Source: Onthophagus taurus (taxonomy: Eukaryota > Arthropoda > Insecta > Coleoptera > Scarabaeidae). Taken from it: 64,000 bases of DNA. Shown here in pieces: positions 22,076 through 33,500 of the stretch. Positions within the stretch are counted from its first letter, which is position 1; each line of letters begins with the position of its first letter. Below the pieces are notes generated by a model that was not told where the DNA came from, made no database searches, and worked only from the letters and a program-made list of their open reading frames with translations. The translations under genes were made by a program, and so were the position numbers. The stretch lies in the NCBI RefSeq assembly GCF_036711975.1, contig NC_091971.1:20653501-20717500 (forward strand), given 5' to 3'.

Positions 22076-22169
22076 TTTTTAATAGCAATTTAGGACTTAA
22101 AACAAAGACATTTTAAGATATAGTTTTTAAGAGATTTATTAATATTTTAATAAAATGGGTTTATATTAA

Positions 22170-23503
22170 TTACGGATTTTCGGGATCAACTGGTTCTTCA
22201 GTTGGTTCCTCAGTTGGTTCTTCAGTTGGTTCTTCAGTTGGTTCTTCAGTTGGTTCTTCAGTGGGTTCTTCAGTTTCTCCTAATGGGTTACCAACCCATG
22301 GATATTCATCGGGACAAGTAGCAACGCACACCCTCATATATCTGGTTTCTTCTCCATGGAGTAGAGGACACGTTTTACTTTCACATTCGGCATTTCTTTC
22401 GGATGTATTGGGAACGTATTCACCGAGAGGTTGAGGATTTTTAGACCAAGCTAATAATTGTTGATGAGAAATAAAGTACACATCATCCATTCCGTGAAGT
22501 TGGTCGAGGAAATCAATGAATCCTTGTTCATTGTAATCTCCAGCCAAAAACCAAGCTGAATTAATGGTTAATGTCATTGGAGATTTATTTCCTTCATAAT
22601 GACTATTGAATTGTCCCATCAACCAATTAGTAACATCAGCTGCCGATTCAGCTCTAAATTTATTTAAAATTTATTAATAATTATGGTTTAAAAATGTTTT
22701 TTTAACTTACTCAACTACGCATCCAAGAAGAGAATTACATTGGTTATCGTTGGTGCCAGTAAGATCAATAATTGGAAGTACCCACGTTCCAGGGAAAGAT
22801 TCTTTTGGACATTTACCAATAAGGCATGGTTGTTCAGATAAACAATCTAATGAATACGGAAAATAGCGATTGTTGGAGTGAGCAGTCCAAGAATTATCAT
22901 ACTGGATACCAGCTTGTTGGTATGCTTCAAAGGTGATGTCTCCGTTTAATTCTAAATTAGGTGTTCTAGCACCAATTACATCTTCAATTGGAATGTTGGC
23001 AAACTTCGAGCAAATTTGTCTTTGGCCGTAGAATTCGTCGTAAAGTAATTGCGCATCGGCTTCTTGCCAATAACTGGATAATGGGTTCTTAGTGATAGAA
23101 TGAACGGCTATTTCAAAGCCTAAATTGTAAAGGTTGTTCACTTTTTCGTAATCGGTGTATTCGTGTGGTACGAAGAATGTAACTCCGATTCTACTTCCGT
23201 CGGGGTTTGTGCGACCGAAAAGATGTGGTTCCAAGTATTGATTGTAAATTCCATCGGTAACAGCATCGTTATAAGCTAAGATAATGAACTAAATCGAAAT
23301 ATTTTTGATATCTATTTATTAGTAAACTTTTTAATTTTTCTACGTACTTGAGGAGTTTCTTCAACCGGTAATGGTGATTTCTTTTCAGCACATCTACATC
23401 CTTCAGCGGCGAGACAATTATCTTCTTGATGACACGTCTCGGCGATTTTTTGATTCGCCAACGCGCCGACGACCGCACAAAATAATATAATGGTAGCCTT
23501 CAT
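22170..23503 (-). CDS. Chitin-deacetylase-like secreted protein, gene B, with Glu/Pro/Thr tail
   Basis: Exons are 23348-23503, 22711-23288 and 22170-22653, with intron phases identical to gene A, giving 405 residues. The chosen Met opens the signal peptide MKATIILFCAVVGALA. An in-frame ATG 39 bp upstream is rejected because it lies only 14 bp from the TATA box. An N-terminal Cys segment is followed by a single CE4 domain: motif 1 A57-Y-N59-D60-A, motif 2 H115-S-I-T-K119, motif 3 RTP, motif 4 YDNSW, motif 5 TWVLPIIDL. As in its paralogues, the base Asp is Asn and the second His is Lys. The Cys pair before motif 5 is present (QPCLIGKCP). After the shared NPLGE ending the protein continues with six EEPT tetrads and EEPVDPENP. 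Such acidic, potentially O-glycosylated tails fit a mucin-rich gut matrix. A polyadenylation signal lies about 35-40 bp downstream (TTTATT on the plus strand near 22135). Confidence 0.9.
22185..22275 (-). repeat. 12-bp coding minisatellite (EEPT)n in gene B
   Basis: Near-identical 12-bp units (plus strand GGTTCTTCAGTT) encode the repeated Glu-Glu-Pro-Thr. Low divergence between units suggests recent slippage and likely length polymorphism. Confidence 0.85.
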
Positions 23504-23555
23504 TTCTAAGTCACTTACTGAGCATCGAACGTTAGTTCTCATCTATTTATCTAAG

Positions 23556-23563
23556 TTTTTATA
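23556..23563 (-). promoter_or_regulatory. TATA box of CDA-like gene B
   Basis: TATAAAAA on the minus strand, 53 bp upstream of the chosen ATG. It supports transcription starting downstream of the alternative ATG at 23542. Confidence 0.6.
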
Positions 23564-23809
23564 ATAGAAAAAACTGTGAAATAAACACTTCAAAAATATT
23601 TTTTCTAAGATAAGAAAAATAAGTAATACATCAAACCTCGTGCGAATGATTGCGGTTTGATAACAAATAATCCATTATATTTTTATGAATTAAACTACTT
23701 CAAGTTTATTCTAGGAAGATTAAAATAAAAAAATTTCAATTCAGCTTTATATATTTTTGTGTATAATTATATTTTATTATGAAATAAAATAAAAATGCAA
23801 TAAAATCTT

Positions 23810-25055
23810 CTAACAATTATTAGATGCCTCGGTGATTATTTCTCCTAAAGGATTTCCAACCCATGGATACATAGCAGGACAGACAGTACAACTCCTCATA
23901 TACCTTATCTCGTCACCTTTCTGCAACTCACACATAATTGGTGAACAAGATGCGCTATCATTAGGAGGAGGTCTAGAGTATCTGTTAAAAGGAACTGGGT
24001 TTGCATTCCAATCTTGGACTTCTTTATGGGAAACCATGTAAACGTCTTCATATTTTTCTAATTCGGTTAGAAACAGTTTGAAACCTTTATAGTTATGCTC
24101 GCCTACTTCAAAGAAATTCGCATCAATGTTCAATGTTATTGGAGCCCTTTGGTAAGTGTAATGTCTTTGAAATTGTTCCATAAGCCAATTCTTCACGTCT
24201 TCAGGACTTTCAGCACTAAAAGAAAATACATTGGAAAATGTATTAAGCATTTCTTTTGGACTTACTCTGTTATGCAAGTAGATAAAGCATTGCAGACAGC
24301 TCCCGTTTTACTAACATGGTCAATCATGGGAAGTACCCACATCCCCGGAAAAGAACCAGTAGGACAAACACCAATTGGACACATTTGTAGAGATTTATAG
24401 TCTAAGGTGTATGGGAAAAAACGGTTATAATGTACAGTAGGCCATGAATTATCATATAGAATTCCAGATTTTTTATAAGCACTAAATGTTGTATCTCCAT
24501 TAATAGCCAAATTTGGCGTTCTTGCACCCACGATCTTTTCAAATGGAATATTTGCAAATTTAGAAATCAAAATTCTTTGGCCATTAAATTCTTCAACAAG
24601 TGTATCTTCGTTAGCTTCTTGCCAATAACTTGTCAAAGGGTTTCTACTAATGGAATGTACAGCTATTTCAGCACCACTGTTATACAAACGATTTACAAGG
24701 TCATAATCGGTGTATTCATGAGGTATGTAAAATGTTGCTCCAACTTTAGAACCATCGGCATTTTTGAAATCTAGTAAATATTTATAATAAAAGTGATAAT
24801 TTCGTTCATTTATTGCTTCGTTAAAGGCCAATGTTACAAACTAAAAAGAAGAGTTAATATCGATAGTTATTTTAGAAAATCGATGATTATTACCTGCGGT
24901 GTTTGACTTTGATCAATCGGTGAATCCCAAGAACTACATTTGCAACCATCTGTAATTAAACAGTTGGTTAAAGAGCATCGTTCAGCTTCAGATTGTTCAG
25001 AATACGAAACGGCTAGAGTAGCCAAAAGTACAATTATTGCAATGAACGACTTCAT
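23810..25055 (-). CDS. Chitin-deacetylase-like secreted protein, gene C
   Basis: Exons are 24894-25055, 24266-24840 and 23810-24215, with the same intron phases, giving 380 residues. The signal peptide is MKSFIAIIVLLATLAVSYS; the Cys segment is C-x4-C-x5-C-x-C. The CE4 domain has motif 1 A59-F-N61-E62-A, motif 2 H116-S-I-S-R120, motif 3 RTP, motif 4 YDNSW and motif 5 MWVLPMIDH. It departs furthest from the enzyme consensus: beyond the Asn and Arg shared in type with its siblings, the metal-binding Asp of motif 1 is Glu. The Cys pair (QMCPIGVCP) is intact. It ends NPLGEIITEASNNC, a short tail with a terminal Cys and no repeats. It sits about 270 bp downstream... that is, on the 5' side of gene B in the shared transcription direction, the tightest spacing in the array. 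AATAAA-type signals follow the stop (plus strand about 23773-23778). Confidence 0.9.
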
Positions 25056-25084
25056 TATGCTATTTGATGTCCAAAAAGTAACTG

Positions 25085-25092
25085 TTTTTATA
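25085..25092 (-). promoter_or_regulatory. TATA box of CDA-like gene C
   Basis: TATAAAAA on the minus strand, 30 bp upstream of the ATG at 25055. Transcription would start very close to the ATG, giving a very short leader. Confidence 0.6.
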
Positions 25093-25099
25093 CTCGGAT

Positions 25100-26055
25100 A
25101 ACCGACAAAGATGTTATCAAGAGGATATTAAATTTATAAGATGGAGTTTTTATCGCATATTACCATCCAATTAAATTATAGCATGAGAATGGGAAATCAC
25201 TTATTGATGTGTTCATCTTTATTAAAAAATAAATGGGATTAAATTTGTTGTTAGTATGGAACGAAATTAAGTGTGTCAATTAAAGTGCGCAAAAAGATAG
25301 TAAATTCACTAGTAATAGAATTAAAAATAGTTTACAAAACTAACGATTAATTTATATCTGGCTTAAATCACTAAAGGTTAACGGAAACTAAGATATTTTC
25401 CACTGAATCACTTAGTGTTATGCCATTGAACAAGGTCAAATGGTTTTATCCATTTAAGTCGTCTACTGATATTCCACACGTTAAGGGGGTAGCCACCTTA
25501 GCGTACATTTGTCCTAAAGATTATTTTCTTCTTCTGTAGCTAATCCGTTTGAAAATAAGCTTCTATGAGCTTCTGTAGCCCGGTCATGGAGCGTTCAGCT
25601 TGGACAATGCGATGTGAGTACGTTTTGTGGCAAAATTTAAGCACAATCTTCCAATTGTTAATTTTAGTACTTGCATTATTTACATAATACTTGTAAGATC
25701 ATCATTAAAATTGCAAGGAGCAATATCGGACATAATGCCAACTATTTTCTTGCCACTATGAATTGTTTTTTGGTGCTATAGATCATAAAACAGCGTTGTA
25801 ACTTTAAGTGCTGTTATTTTTACTTTTAATACATTTTACCTTTTTTAACAGTAAGGTCAGAATTTCCTGAGACCCCCTTACGACATACCGTTGAAGAAGT
25901 CTGAAGTTGACGTAGTTTTGAAATCTCCTTTAATGATAAGAATCAATTGAATCTAATTACTGGAGATTAATTTGAAAAGTAGAAGTTTACTCTTCTTTAT
26001 TTATTAGCGCTGATTTATTTTGTAATACGCTCAAGGCCGTATTGGCACGGCAGTA
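25100..26055. other. AT-rich intergenic DNA upstream of gene C
   Basis: No coding or repeat structure recognised apart from the edge of the retrotransposon tail at about 26060. Confidence 0.4.
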
Positions 26056-26057
26056 TG

Positions 26058-28410
26058 ATTTTAATAATAATAATAATTTATTTAATCACCTGGCTACAAA
26101 TAGTAGATGTGACAAGTTCAAACCACATACAATATATAATACACAACATACATAATATTCAACAAAGAAAGAGAGAGAATAAATTATGAAGTATGACCTA
26201 TGTTAGTTGACTAGGACTAATATTAAAATTAAATGACAAGTATTTCTGGCGGTCGTAGAACGCCCTTTCTACAAGCATCATTTTTACTTTATGTTTAAAT
26301 GAGCTAAGCGTATCAGCTTTTATAATTGCAGATGGCAAATTATTATAGAGCTTTGGGAAATCATATTGTAGACTCTTTTCAAAGAAAGCCGTATTATGAT
26401 GACCCAAGCACACCAAACTGTCAGATCTTATAATGCGCTTCTGCGCAACAAAGGCATGCCGCCACTCCGTCGATTTTCCCCACAATAATATATTGTACGA
26501 GAGATGCGAATAACAAAGAGCATAATACGCATCTAATAATCCCGATAGCGGCAGACATCCCTTCAATTTCAGAATTGCATAAAAGGAAGAGTTCAATTTC
26601 AAAACCAGATGATCAAGATGTTTGTTAAAACTTGGCCGCTCGTCTAGATAAACACCCAAAAACTTGCAGCTATTCGACAAAATGATATCACCGGCCTGCA
26701 GAGGCATTCTCCTCTTATGAAAATTTACAAACACGGTCTTCTTTAGATTAAGAACAATACGATTTTGTTTGCACCAAGCATCAAATGACTCAACGGTATG
26801 CTTGACTTTAGATAAAAGCATATCAGCATCATTCGACGCCAGGGCAATTGACGTATCATCGGCATACATGACTATGAGGACATCGGAAAGACACTCAGGA
26901 AGATCATTTATATACAATAGAAAAATTAATGGGGTCAAGACATTTGATTCCGATGACTCCTGACCAGAGAGGACCACTTTTATTTTTCGTTCCTCCAGAA
27001 ATGACTGAAGTTTAAAATCATGCCTCGCAAACCCAAAGCATACAATTTCTGTATGATGTACACTAGTGGTAGTGAATCAAACGCACGCGACATGTCGAAG
27101 AACAGACCCACAGCGAAATCCCCTTTATCCAGGTTGTCGTAGATGAACTCAATAAAATTCAATGACACAGTCTCTGTAGATTACTAACAACATTAAACCT
27201 GTCCAGAAAACTCAAAATTCGCACCGAGACGATGTTTTCAAATATCTTTGAAAAAACACTAGTTATCGCTATTGGTCTGAAATTGTTGACATTTGTAGGA
27301 TCACCAGCCTTGAAAGCTGGAACGACCCGAGAAATTTTCAACGCCCTGGGAAAGATTCCAGAACGAACAGAAAAATTAAATACATGTTTAAGGGGCTCGA
27401 CCAGACAAGACGCTACATACTTAATTACACTCAACCGATGCCATCGCAACCCGTCGAACGTACGTTTTTTAATCGCTTGATAGCCGCTAGAATTTCTTCG
27501 GAGGATATGGTATAAAAAAATATTCTATTGGGTACAGAGCTACCAACCGTGCAAGATACATCTCTCATTGTGCCATAAATCAACTCTACCTTCTCCTCAA
27601 CAGATGTTGTGAAAAACGTTGAAAATGTTGAGCAGATCTGCGCAGTGTCGCTAATCATGTGACCATCATCCGAACGCAACAGAAAACTAGTTTGCTTTCT
27701 TCCTTTACCCATTTGGTTATTTACACAATGCCACACTGCGCGACTTCTATTCGATAACTCAATTATTTGTTTACTAGTATGGTTCTTTTTAGTTTCATTA
27801 ATTAGTTTTCTATATGAATCCTTCTTAACATTAGGTATACAAGTTACGTAACTCCGGAGAACCGTTGCTCATAATCCAAAACATGTCTTTAAACTCCCTG
27901 CCAGCACTTATTATATCATTTGTAATTCAGGGAGCTCTATTACAACCACCATTCAGTAAAACATAAATACATTCAAAAAACGGTCATAAGAGTCGGATTG
28001 AACATTTAAACAGAAATCCGACCAATCATAATCACGTAATTGCAAATATAACTTAGCAAGATTCGAATTTGACAACACACGGCGCCACTATCTCCACATC
28101 AATTACCGGCTCAAAAAGAACCTCGAGCGAACAAGCCATGTGATCCGCTATAATAGGATCAAAAACGGTAAGTATGCAGAAACGCGCCGGTAAATTAGTA
28201 AATATATAATCCAATGTTGAATTGGCTTTGCGGTCGCTCGTTTGACCGTGTACCAAATGAGCTCAAAATATTTTTCAAAAGATCGGATTCCTTATTGAAT
28301 TTATTAATGTCAATGTTAAAATCACCGCATAGAACAATGTTTTGGAATTTTAAGAGTAAAGAACAAAGTAACGCAGACAGGCTAGCAACAAACGCCTATA
28401 GACACAATAG
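26058..28410 (-). mobile_element. Non-LTR retrotransposon (endonuclease + reverse transcriptase), frameshifted
   Basis: Read on the minus strand from about 28400: endonuclease blocks NIVLCGDFNIDINKFNK and DYIFTNLPARF, then IADHMACSLEV. Reverse transcriptase follows: RSDDGHMISDTAQICSTF, IFPRALKISRVVPAFKAGD, NNFRPIAITSVFSKIFENIV, then FDMSRAFDSLP (motif A). Around 26970 motif B is partly deleted. YADDTSIALASNDADMLLSK (motif C) follows, then a long intact stretch to 26198 ending LPSAIIKADTLSSFKHKVKM. The 3' tail is an (ATT)n run at 26062-26078. The 5' end is truncated, with no ORF1 seen. It lies between CDA-like genes C and D in the same orientation as the genes. Confidence 0.8.
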
Positions 28411-28439
28411 ACTATAGATAGATCTTTATTACATCTTTA

Positions 28440-30225
28440 GCCATAAATTTAACACGTGCGGCACATACTTCAAACGACATTTCCGATGAAAAACTGTCAA
28501 CATTGATTAACGATCGATATGGTCAACCCGTTTCTGGCAAGTATTAAGGACCCTCCGTGGGATCTTACAGAACGAAAATAGCCAGTTACAAAATCATAAT
28601 GACGCATGTTTATGACATCACGCGCTACTGTCACGCTACTTTGATTGTAGTATTTGAAGAAATAAGGAAGGAATAATAAAATCTACTGTATCCGAATTCT
28701 TCTTAAGTTACCCTATCTAAGTGTTTGAATTGATGTGCAATCTTTTGGATTTAATTGAAATAAAATTAAGTATTTTATTCCACATAACACTAGTTATAAA
28801 TTTACAGTTATGTAACTGCTGAATGTAATGGTTTTTGAAATGAGATAGTAATTAAGTAGTAAACACGTAGTATTAAGTAGTGTGAGTGAACGAACTGAGT
28901 TAAGCGTGGTCAGCATTTGAACGTTAATAAAGACTGAATGAACAAAATTAATAGCTAGAAATAGATTTTGTTAATTAACCATATATTTCACTTACCCTTA
29001 GAAAGAAGGGAAGATTTCATGGCGATCCTGCCAACGATTCCGATTAAGAATAATTGAAGTATTGAAAATAATAAAACTTTATTAAACAGAAAGATGGTAT
29101 ACAAGAACCAACTAAACGAAAACCAAGCAGAAGAAGTGATGGGTTCAACAAATACCAAAGAACCAGGAAAGAAGTATGGATTACACAATATTGTGATGCA
29201 TGTATATTTGTGCAAAATGGTGCTTAGAAGCCAAGATCATGAGAGAAATCGTAAGAAGCCGAGATGTGTAATGTTGAAAAATGTAATACAAATCTTATTA
29301 AGGACAGTAAATTCAGCTTATTTTATACCAGAAAATTTAATGATAGACATGAGATTACACCTGTTAATTAAAAAATCTGCAGCATCCATTCAATTGCATA
29401 ATTCTAAACAGTAGAGGAATTGATGGTGAATTTAACAATTTATCAAGCCAATGGTGATCCATACTAAAGTATACCAGTGTTCCTTTTCTGCACAGAGCAC
29501 ATTTGTAAACAAAGTTTTTACCACACGTTTAATAATTTAATGTTATTCATCTTATGTGCAAGACGAACTAGTAATCTGCCTATTAAAGCTATGTAATGTG
29601 AATGTTACTCCGCTCCACGGTAAAATTCTTTTCTAAAGCTAATCATTTCACATCCACTTGTGATCGAGCTGTACGTTGATACCAGACGATTTTTCTATTG
29701 TGAAGAAGCGTAGTAAAGCTATTCCATTATTTAGTTCTGGTTAAAAAAAAATAAGAAAATCTACCAACATTCCTACGTTCAGTCTGGTTTTACCCGGTGA
29801 GTATTTCTCAATTTAAAGATTGTTTATGTCTCTGTTTAAAATAACACTACGGAATACAAAAACAGAAATTCACATACTGTTGGAAATTAATTTATTTTAT
29901 GAGATATGCAACAACAATAAAATTAAAACGTAGGCAAAAGGCGACGTTCAGATGAGATGGTTGCTTAGACTCGACAACTCTTCGACAAAAAATTGCATAT
30001 GCCAATACTCTCCGATTAATTTTATTTGACCACTCAATTTCATCCAGTTTTTATACAAACCCCATGTACTCATTTTGCACGCTATGTATCCTTGCTGCTG
30101 TTGCAGCAATTAAATAAGGGTCGTATATCACATGGTACCCAGTACAAGACGCCCATATAGGTCCATTCAAGGGTCGTACATACGAAATATACATTTCAGA
30201 GATAGTGTAATATCTACGTTAGTAC
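28440..30225. other. AT-rich intergenic DNA
   Basis: Short open frames around 28990-29410 are on opposite strands over the same bases and show no domain, so I do not call them. No repeats stand out. Confidence 0.4.
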
Positions 30226-30229
30226 GCTT

Positions 30230-30960
30230 CATTGACTTTGGTTTCGAGTGTTATTTAGAGAGCTGTAAAACAAAGTGCCGGTAATTTTCTGAATCTGGTC
30301 CATCCATTGCGTAGGCGAGTATCTTCTGGACCTTCGTCCCTCTACGTTTTCCGATACTACGATGTACCTCCATGTTATTATCATCTGTTCGGGTAATGTG
30401 TCCAAAAAACCTCAGGATATTTACAAAACAAATAGATGATTGTTCTGGATGTTTAATTCGCTAAGGATTGATTCTTTAGATCTGAACCATATTTAAAACG
30501 CATCAATACTCTTACTGTCCGCTGCGTTAGTTGTCCACGTTTCAGCCCGCCCCATATTGGAGAAGATTAGCGTTTGAAGTAGTTCCATTTTAGTATTTTT
30601 TGTAATTGAGTGGTCTTTCCAGATCTTAAATAGTCTACTCATTGCACTTTTATTTTTTGCCAGTTCCTTCTTCGAATGTCTCTCTCACTTGAATCTGTTT
30701 TATCAATATACGAGTCTACGTACACATCTAGTCTACGACTTGAAATCTGTGTGGGGCATCCGTTAGTTGCAGAACATCAGAACTATCAACGATCATAATT
30801 TTGGTGTCTGGGCTCTGGTTTCAGTCTCAACTCGGTTTAGAAGGTCCACCATTTCCTCTTCTTATACAGTTATCAAAATTGTATCGTTGGCATATCTCAG
30901 AGTGAAGTCTCTAGGTTGAATGATATTGTTAGAAAACAGTTATTTATAACAAAGTCTGGC
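30230..30960 (-). pseudogene. RTE-like reverse transcriptase C-terminal remnant
   Basis: Minus-strand text reads LRYANDTILITV (motif C, with YADD changed to YAND), EEEMVDLLNRVETRAQTPKL, then SRLFKIWKDHSITKNTKMEL, then GRAETWTTNAADSKSIDAF, and finally FLGHITRTDDNNMEVHRSIG. This order and wording is typical of the 3' half of insect RTE-type elements. Stops and frameshifts are frequent. Confidence 0.6.
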
Positions 30961-31262
30961 AGGAGGAACATTATCTTTAAGTTCCAAGCTTAGCAAGTCG
31001 ACTCTACGAAAATTTTTCGTAAAACTAAAATAATTGTTATTCACCACCAAACCACAAAACTTTGTTTTAATTTGTTTAAAAAGTCATTATTCAAAAAAAC
31101 ACAACACGTTGTAATTAGTCTTAACGGTATCAAATTGAATGTCATGTTTTTAAAATAAAAAATGCAATAACAACAACATCCATTATTCAACAACTTGTTT
31201 ATTTATATAGTAATTTGATTATAATATTTATTTATATACAGATTATCTCATATTTAAAAATA

Positions 31263-32807
31263 TCATTTAATAAAAATAACTAACAACCACTGTTTAATGT
31301 TCGAATAATCACTAGATATATCAACTGGTGATACAGATGGATTAATCGGCTGAACAGCTGGTTTATTAGTAAATTCTTGTTGTGGTTCAGTGGTTTCTTC
31401 AGTTGGTGCATCCGTTGGTGTATCCGTTGGTTCATCTGTTGGTGCATCTGTTGGTTCATCTGTTGGTTCATCTGTAGGTTCATCTGTTGGTTCATCTGTT
31501 GGTTCATCTGTAGGTTCATCTGTTGGTTCATCTGTAGGTTCATCAGTAGGTTCAGGTTCTTTTTCGCCCAAAGGATTTCCAACCCAAGGATATACTTCTG
31601 GACACGCAGAACAACTCTTCATGTATCTTCGTTCTTCGTCTTTTACTAATTCACATACCACCGGAGAACAAGAGGCGCTATTATCGGTGGAGGTTCTAAT
31701 GTATTCACCCAAAGGAACAGGATTAGCACTCCAATCTCGAACTTCTTTATGGGAAACCACGAAAACGTCGTTGAAATTTTTTAATTCATCAAGGAACGCT
31801 TCGAAACCTGGATAATTGAATTCGCTGATTTCAAAGAAAGCTGAGTTAACGTTGAATGTAATCGGTGATCTTTCACTTGAATAATGTCTTTCGAATTGTT
31901 CCAAGAGCCAATTTTTGACGTCGTCTGGACTTTCAGCACTAAAAAAGGATTAAGTTAATTACCTTATTAAATTATTGCATTAAACAATTTTCGACTTACT
32001 TTATAGAACATCCAGCAAGGGCATTACATTGATGCGAATTTGAATCAACCTGAGATATCATCGGAAGCACCCACATTCCAGGAAAAGATTCAGTTGGACA
32101 AACACCAATTTGACATGGTTGCTGAGATTTAAAATCTAAAGTGTAAGGGAAATAACGATCAGTACTTAAAGCACTCCACGAATTATCGTATTCAATTCCA
32201 GATCTTTTGTAAGCACTGAATGTGGTATCTCCGTTTATTGCTAAATTTGGTGTTCTCGCTCCGATGATATCATCAATTGGAATGTTGGCGAATTGAGAAA
32301 CCACAATTCTTTGTCCATTGAATTCATCGAAGAGCAAATCTTCAGAAGCTTCTTGCCAATAACTCGTCAGAGGATTTTTACTAATTGAATGTACAGCTAT
32401 TTCAAAATTGTTATTATATAAATTATTCACGCGTTCGTAATCGGTATATTCATGTGGTACGTAAAATGTTGCTCCAATTTGAGTACCATCAGCATTTGTT
32501 CGACCTACCAATAATGGGTTGAGGTATGTTTCGTAAATCGCATTTGTTACAGCGTCGTTAAATGCTAACGTAACGAACTTGAAATAAATATTTAAAAGAA
32601 AAGTTATTGGAGATAATTAATAATAAAGTTAAGTTGATAATCAATTACCTGCGGTGTTTGTTCTTTTTCAATTGGTGAATCCATGGAACTGCATTGGCAA
32701 CCGTTTTCGATCAAACAAACGGTCGAAGTACATTGTTCAGCAGCGAATGGATAGGGATATGAGAAGGCTAAAGAAGCCAAAAGTACAATTGAAAGGAAGT
32801 ATTTCAT
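31263..32807 (-). CDS. Chitin-deacetylase-like secreted protein, gene D, with long Pro/Thr/Asp tail
   Basis: Exons are 32649-32807, 32000-32577 and 31263-31938, with the same intron phases as the others, giving 470 residues. The signal peptide is MKYFLSIVLLASLAFS; the Cys segment follows. CE4 motifs: A58-F-N60-D61-A, H116-S-I-S-K120, RTP, YDNSW and MWVLPM. Sequence is closest to gene C by eye (both share QTPQFVTLAFN and PHEYTDY). The usual ending NPLGE is extended by about 100 residues. Thirteen Pro-Thr-acidic tetrads (mostly PTDE, later PTDA/PTDT/PTEE) come first, then a Pro/Ser/Val-rich stretch, then a hydrophobic end (QWLLVIFIK) that might matter for anchoring but is too short to call. Ser/Thr-rich acidic repeats are typical of mucin-like, O-glycosylated matrix proteins. 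TTTATT signals lie about 60 bp downstream of the stop. Confidence 0.9.
31386..31561 (-). repeat. 12-bp coding minisatellite (PTDE)n in gene D
   Basis: Units such as GGTTCATCTGTT and GGTTCATCTGTAG-type variants (plus strand), repeated about 13 times, encode Pro-Thr-Asp-Glu. The unit is related to that in gene B (GGTTCTTCAGTT), but the acidic residue differs. Confidence 0.85.
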
Positions 32808-32847
32808 TTTGATGTTTTATGTTGTGGTCAAAAAAAAATCGCTCTGT

Positions 32848-32857
32848 TATATATATA
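32848..32857 (-). promoter_or_regulatory. TATA box of CDA-like gene D
   Basis: TATATATATA on the minus strand, about 41 bp upstream of the ATG at 32807. Confidence 0.55.
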
Positions 32858-33039
32858 CATACACAAATGACCGCTGGAATCAGATAATTGATAAAAATAC
32901 GATTTTTCATTTATTAGATGGCATTTTTATCGTGTTATGACCGGATCCTCTAACATAATCGATTATCTTATTAAAAAGTATTTCATTGCGGGGTAATTCA
33001 TTAAATAAACGCGCGATTGAACATGTCCGAAAGGTATTT

Positions 33040-33500
33040 CTATTAGTCATCACATTTTCGATGGGCAATTAGCTTTACGTTTACTAGCGAAAATTTCTCT
33101 TTCGTAATAGCAAACTGCGAATCGATTGGTAACCCTTCCTTGGCCCTTCTAACTCCATTTGGCGCCGGTAATGGCAACAGTAATAACGATTTTAAGTAAT
33201 AACCGCGAAATAGGGACCGTATAATTCGGATGTGCGGGGAGACAGCGAGCAGACTGGCGAATTGCGCTGCGAGACGTAACATTTCTATGCAAATGAGCGT
33301 GTCAGAGAGTGTCAGAGCGGCAGCCACCCCCCATGGTTGGCGGTAGTAGCAACGGTCCCTAGCTTGCAGCCGGCCATAAAGCCGCAAATATGCCGAGAAA
33401 TGTTGGAGAAAACCGCTAAATGTCGGACTGCGCCGGTCCACGCTAAAGAGGCGACCTCCTTCGAATAATTGCGGCAATATTATTTGGAGACGTTTGCGCG
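33040..33500. other. GC-rich block, no convincing gene
   Basis: Noticeably richer in GC/CpG than the DNA around it (for example GGAGACAGCGAGCAGACTGG). A 144-codon open frame on the minus strand has no recognisable domain, signal peptide or splice context. More likely a regulatory or conserved non-coding block 0.2-0.6 kb upstream of gene D's promoter. Confidence 0.4.

Noticed and set aside
23503-23542. Upstream in-frame ATG of gene B
   Set aside because: It lies only 14 bp from the TATA box, upstream of the likely transcription start, and would bury the signal peptide.
28988-29414. Open frames on both strands
   Set aside because: They cover the same bases in opposite directions and show no family resemblance.
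31377-31815. Long plus-strand frames across the gene D repeat (Ser/Val/Gly or Cys/Ile/Trp repeats)
   Set aside because: Shadow frames of the 12-bp coding minisatellite of gene D; no independent support.
33043-33477. 144-codon open frame upstream of gene D
   Set aside because: No recognisable domain or promoter; sits in a GC-rich block where long frames arise by chance.
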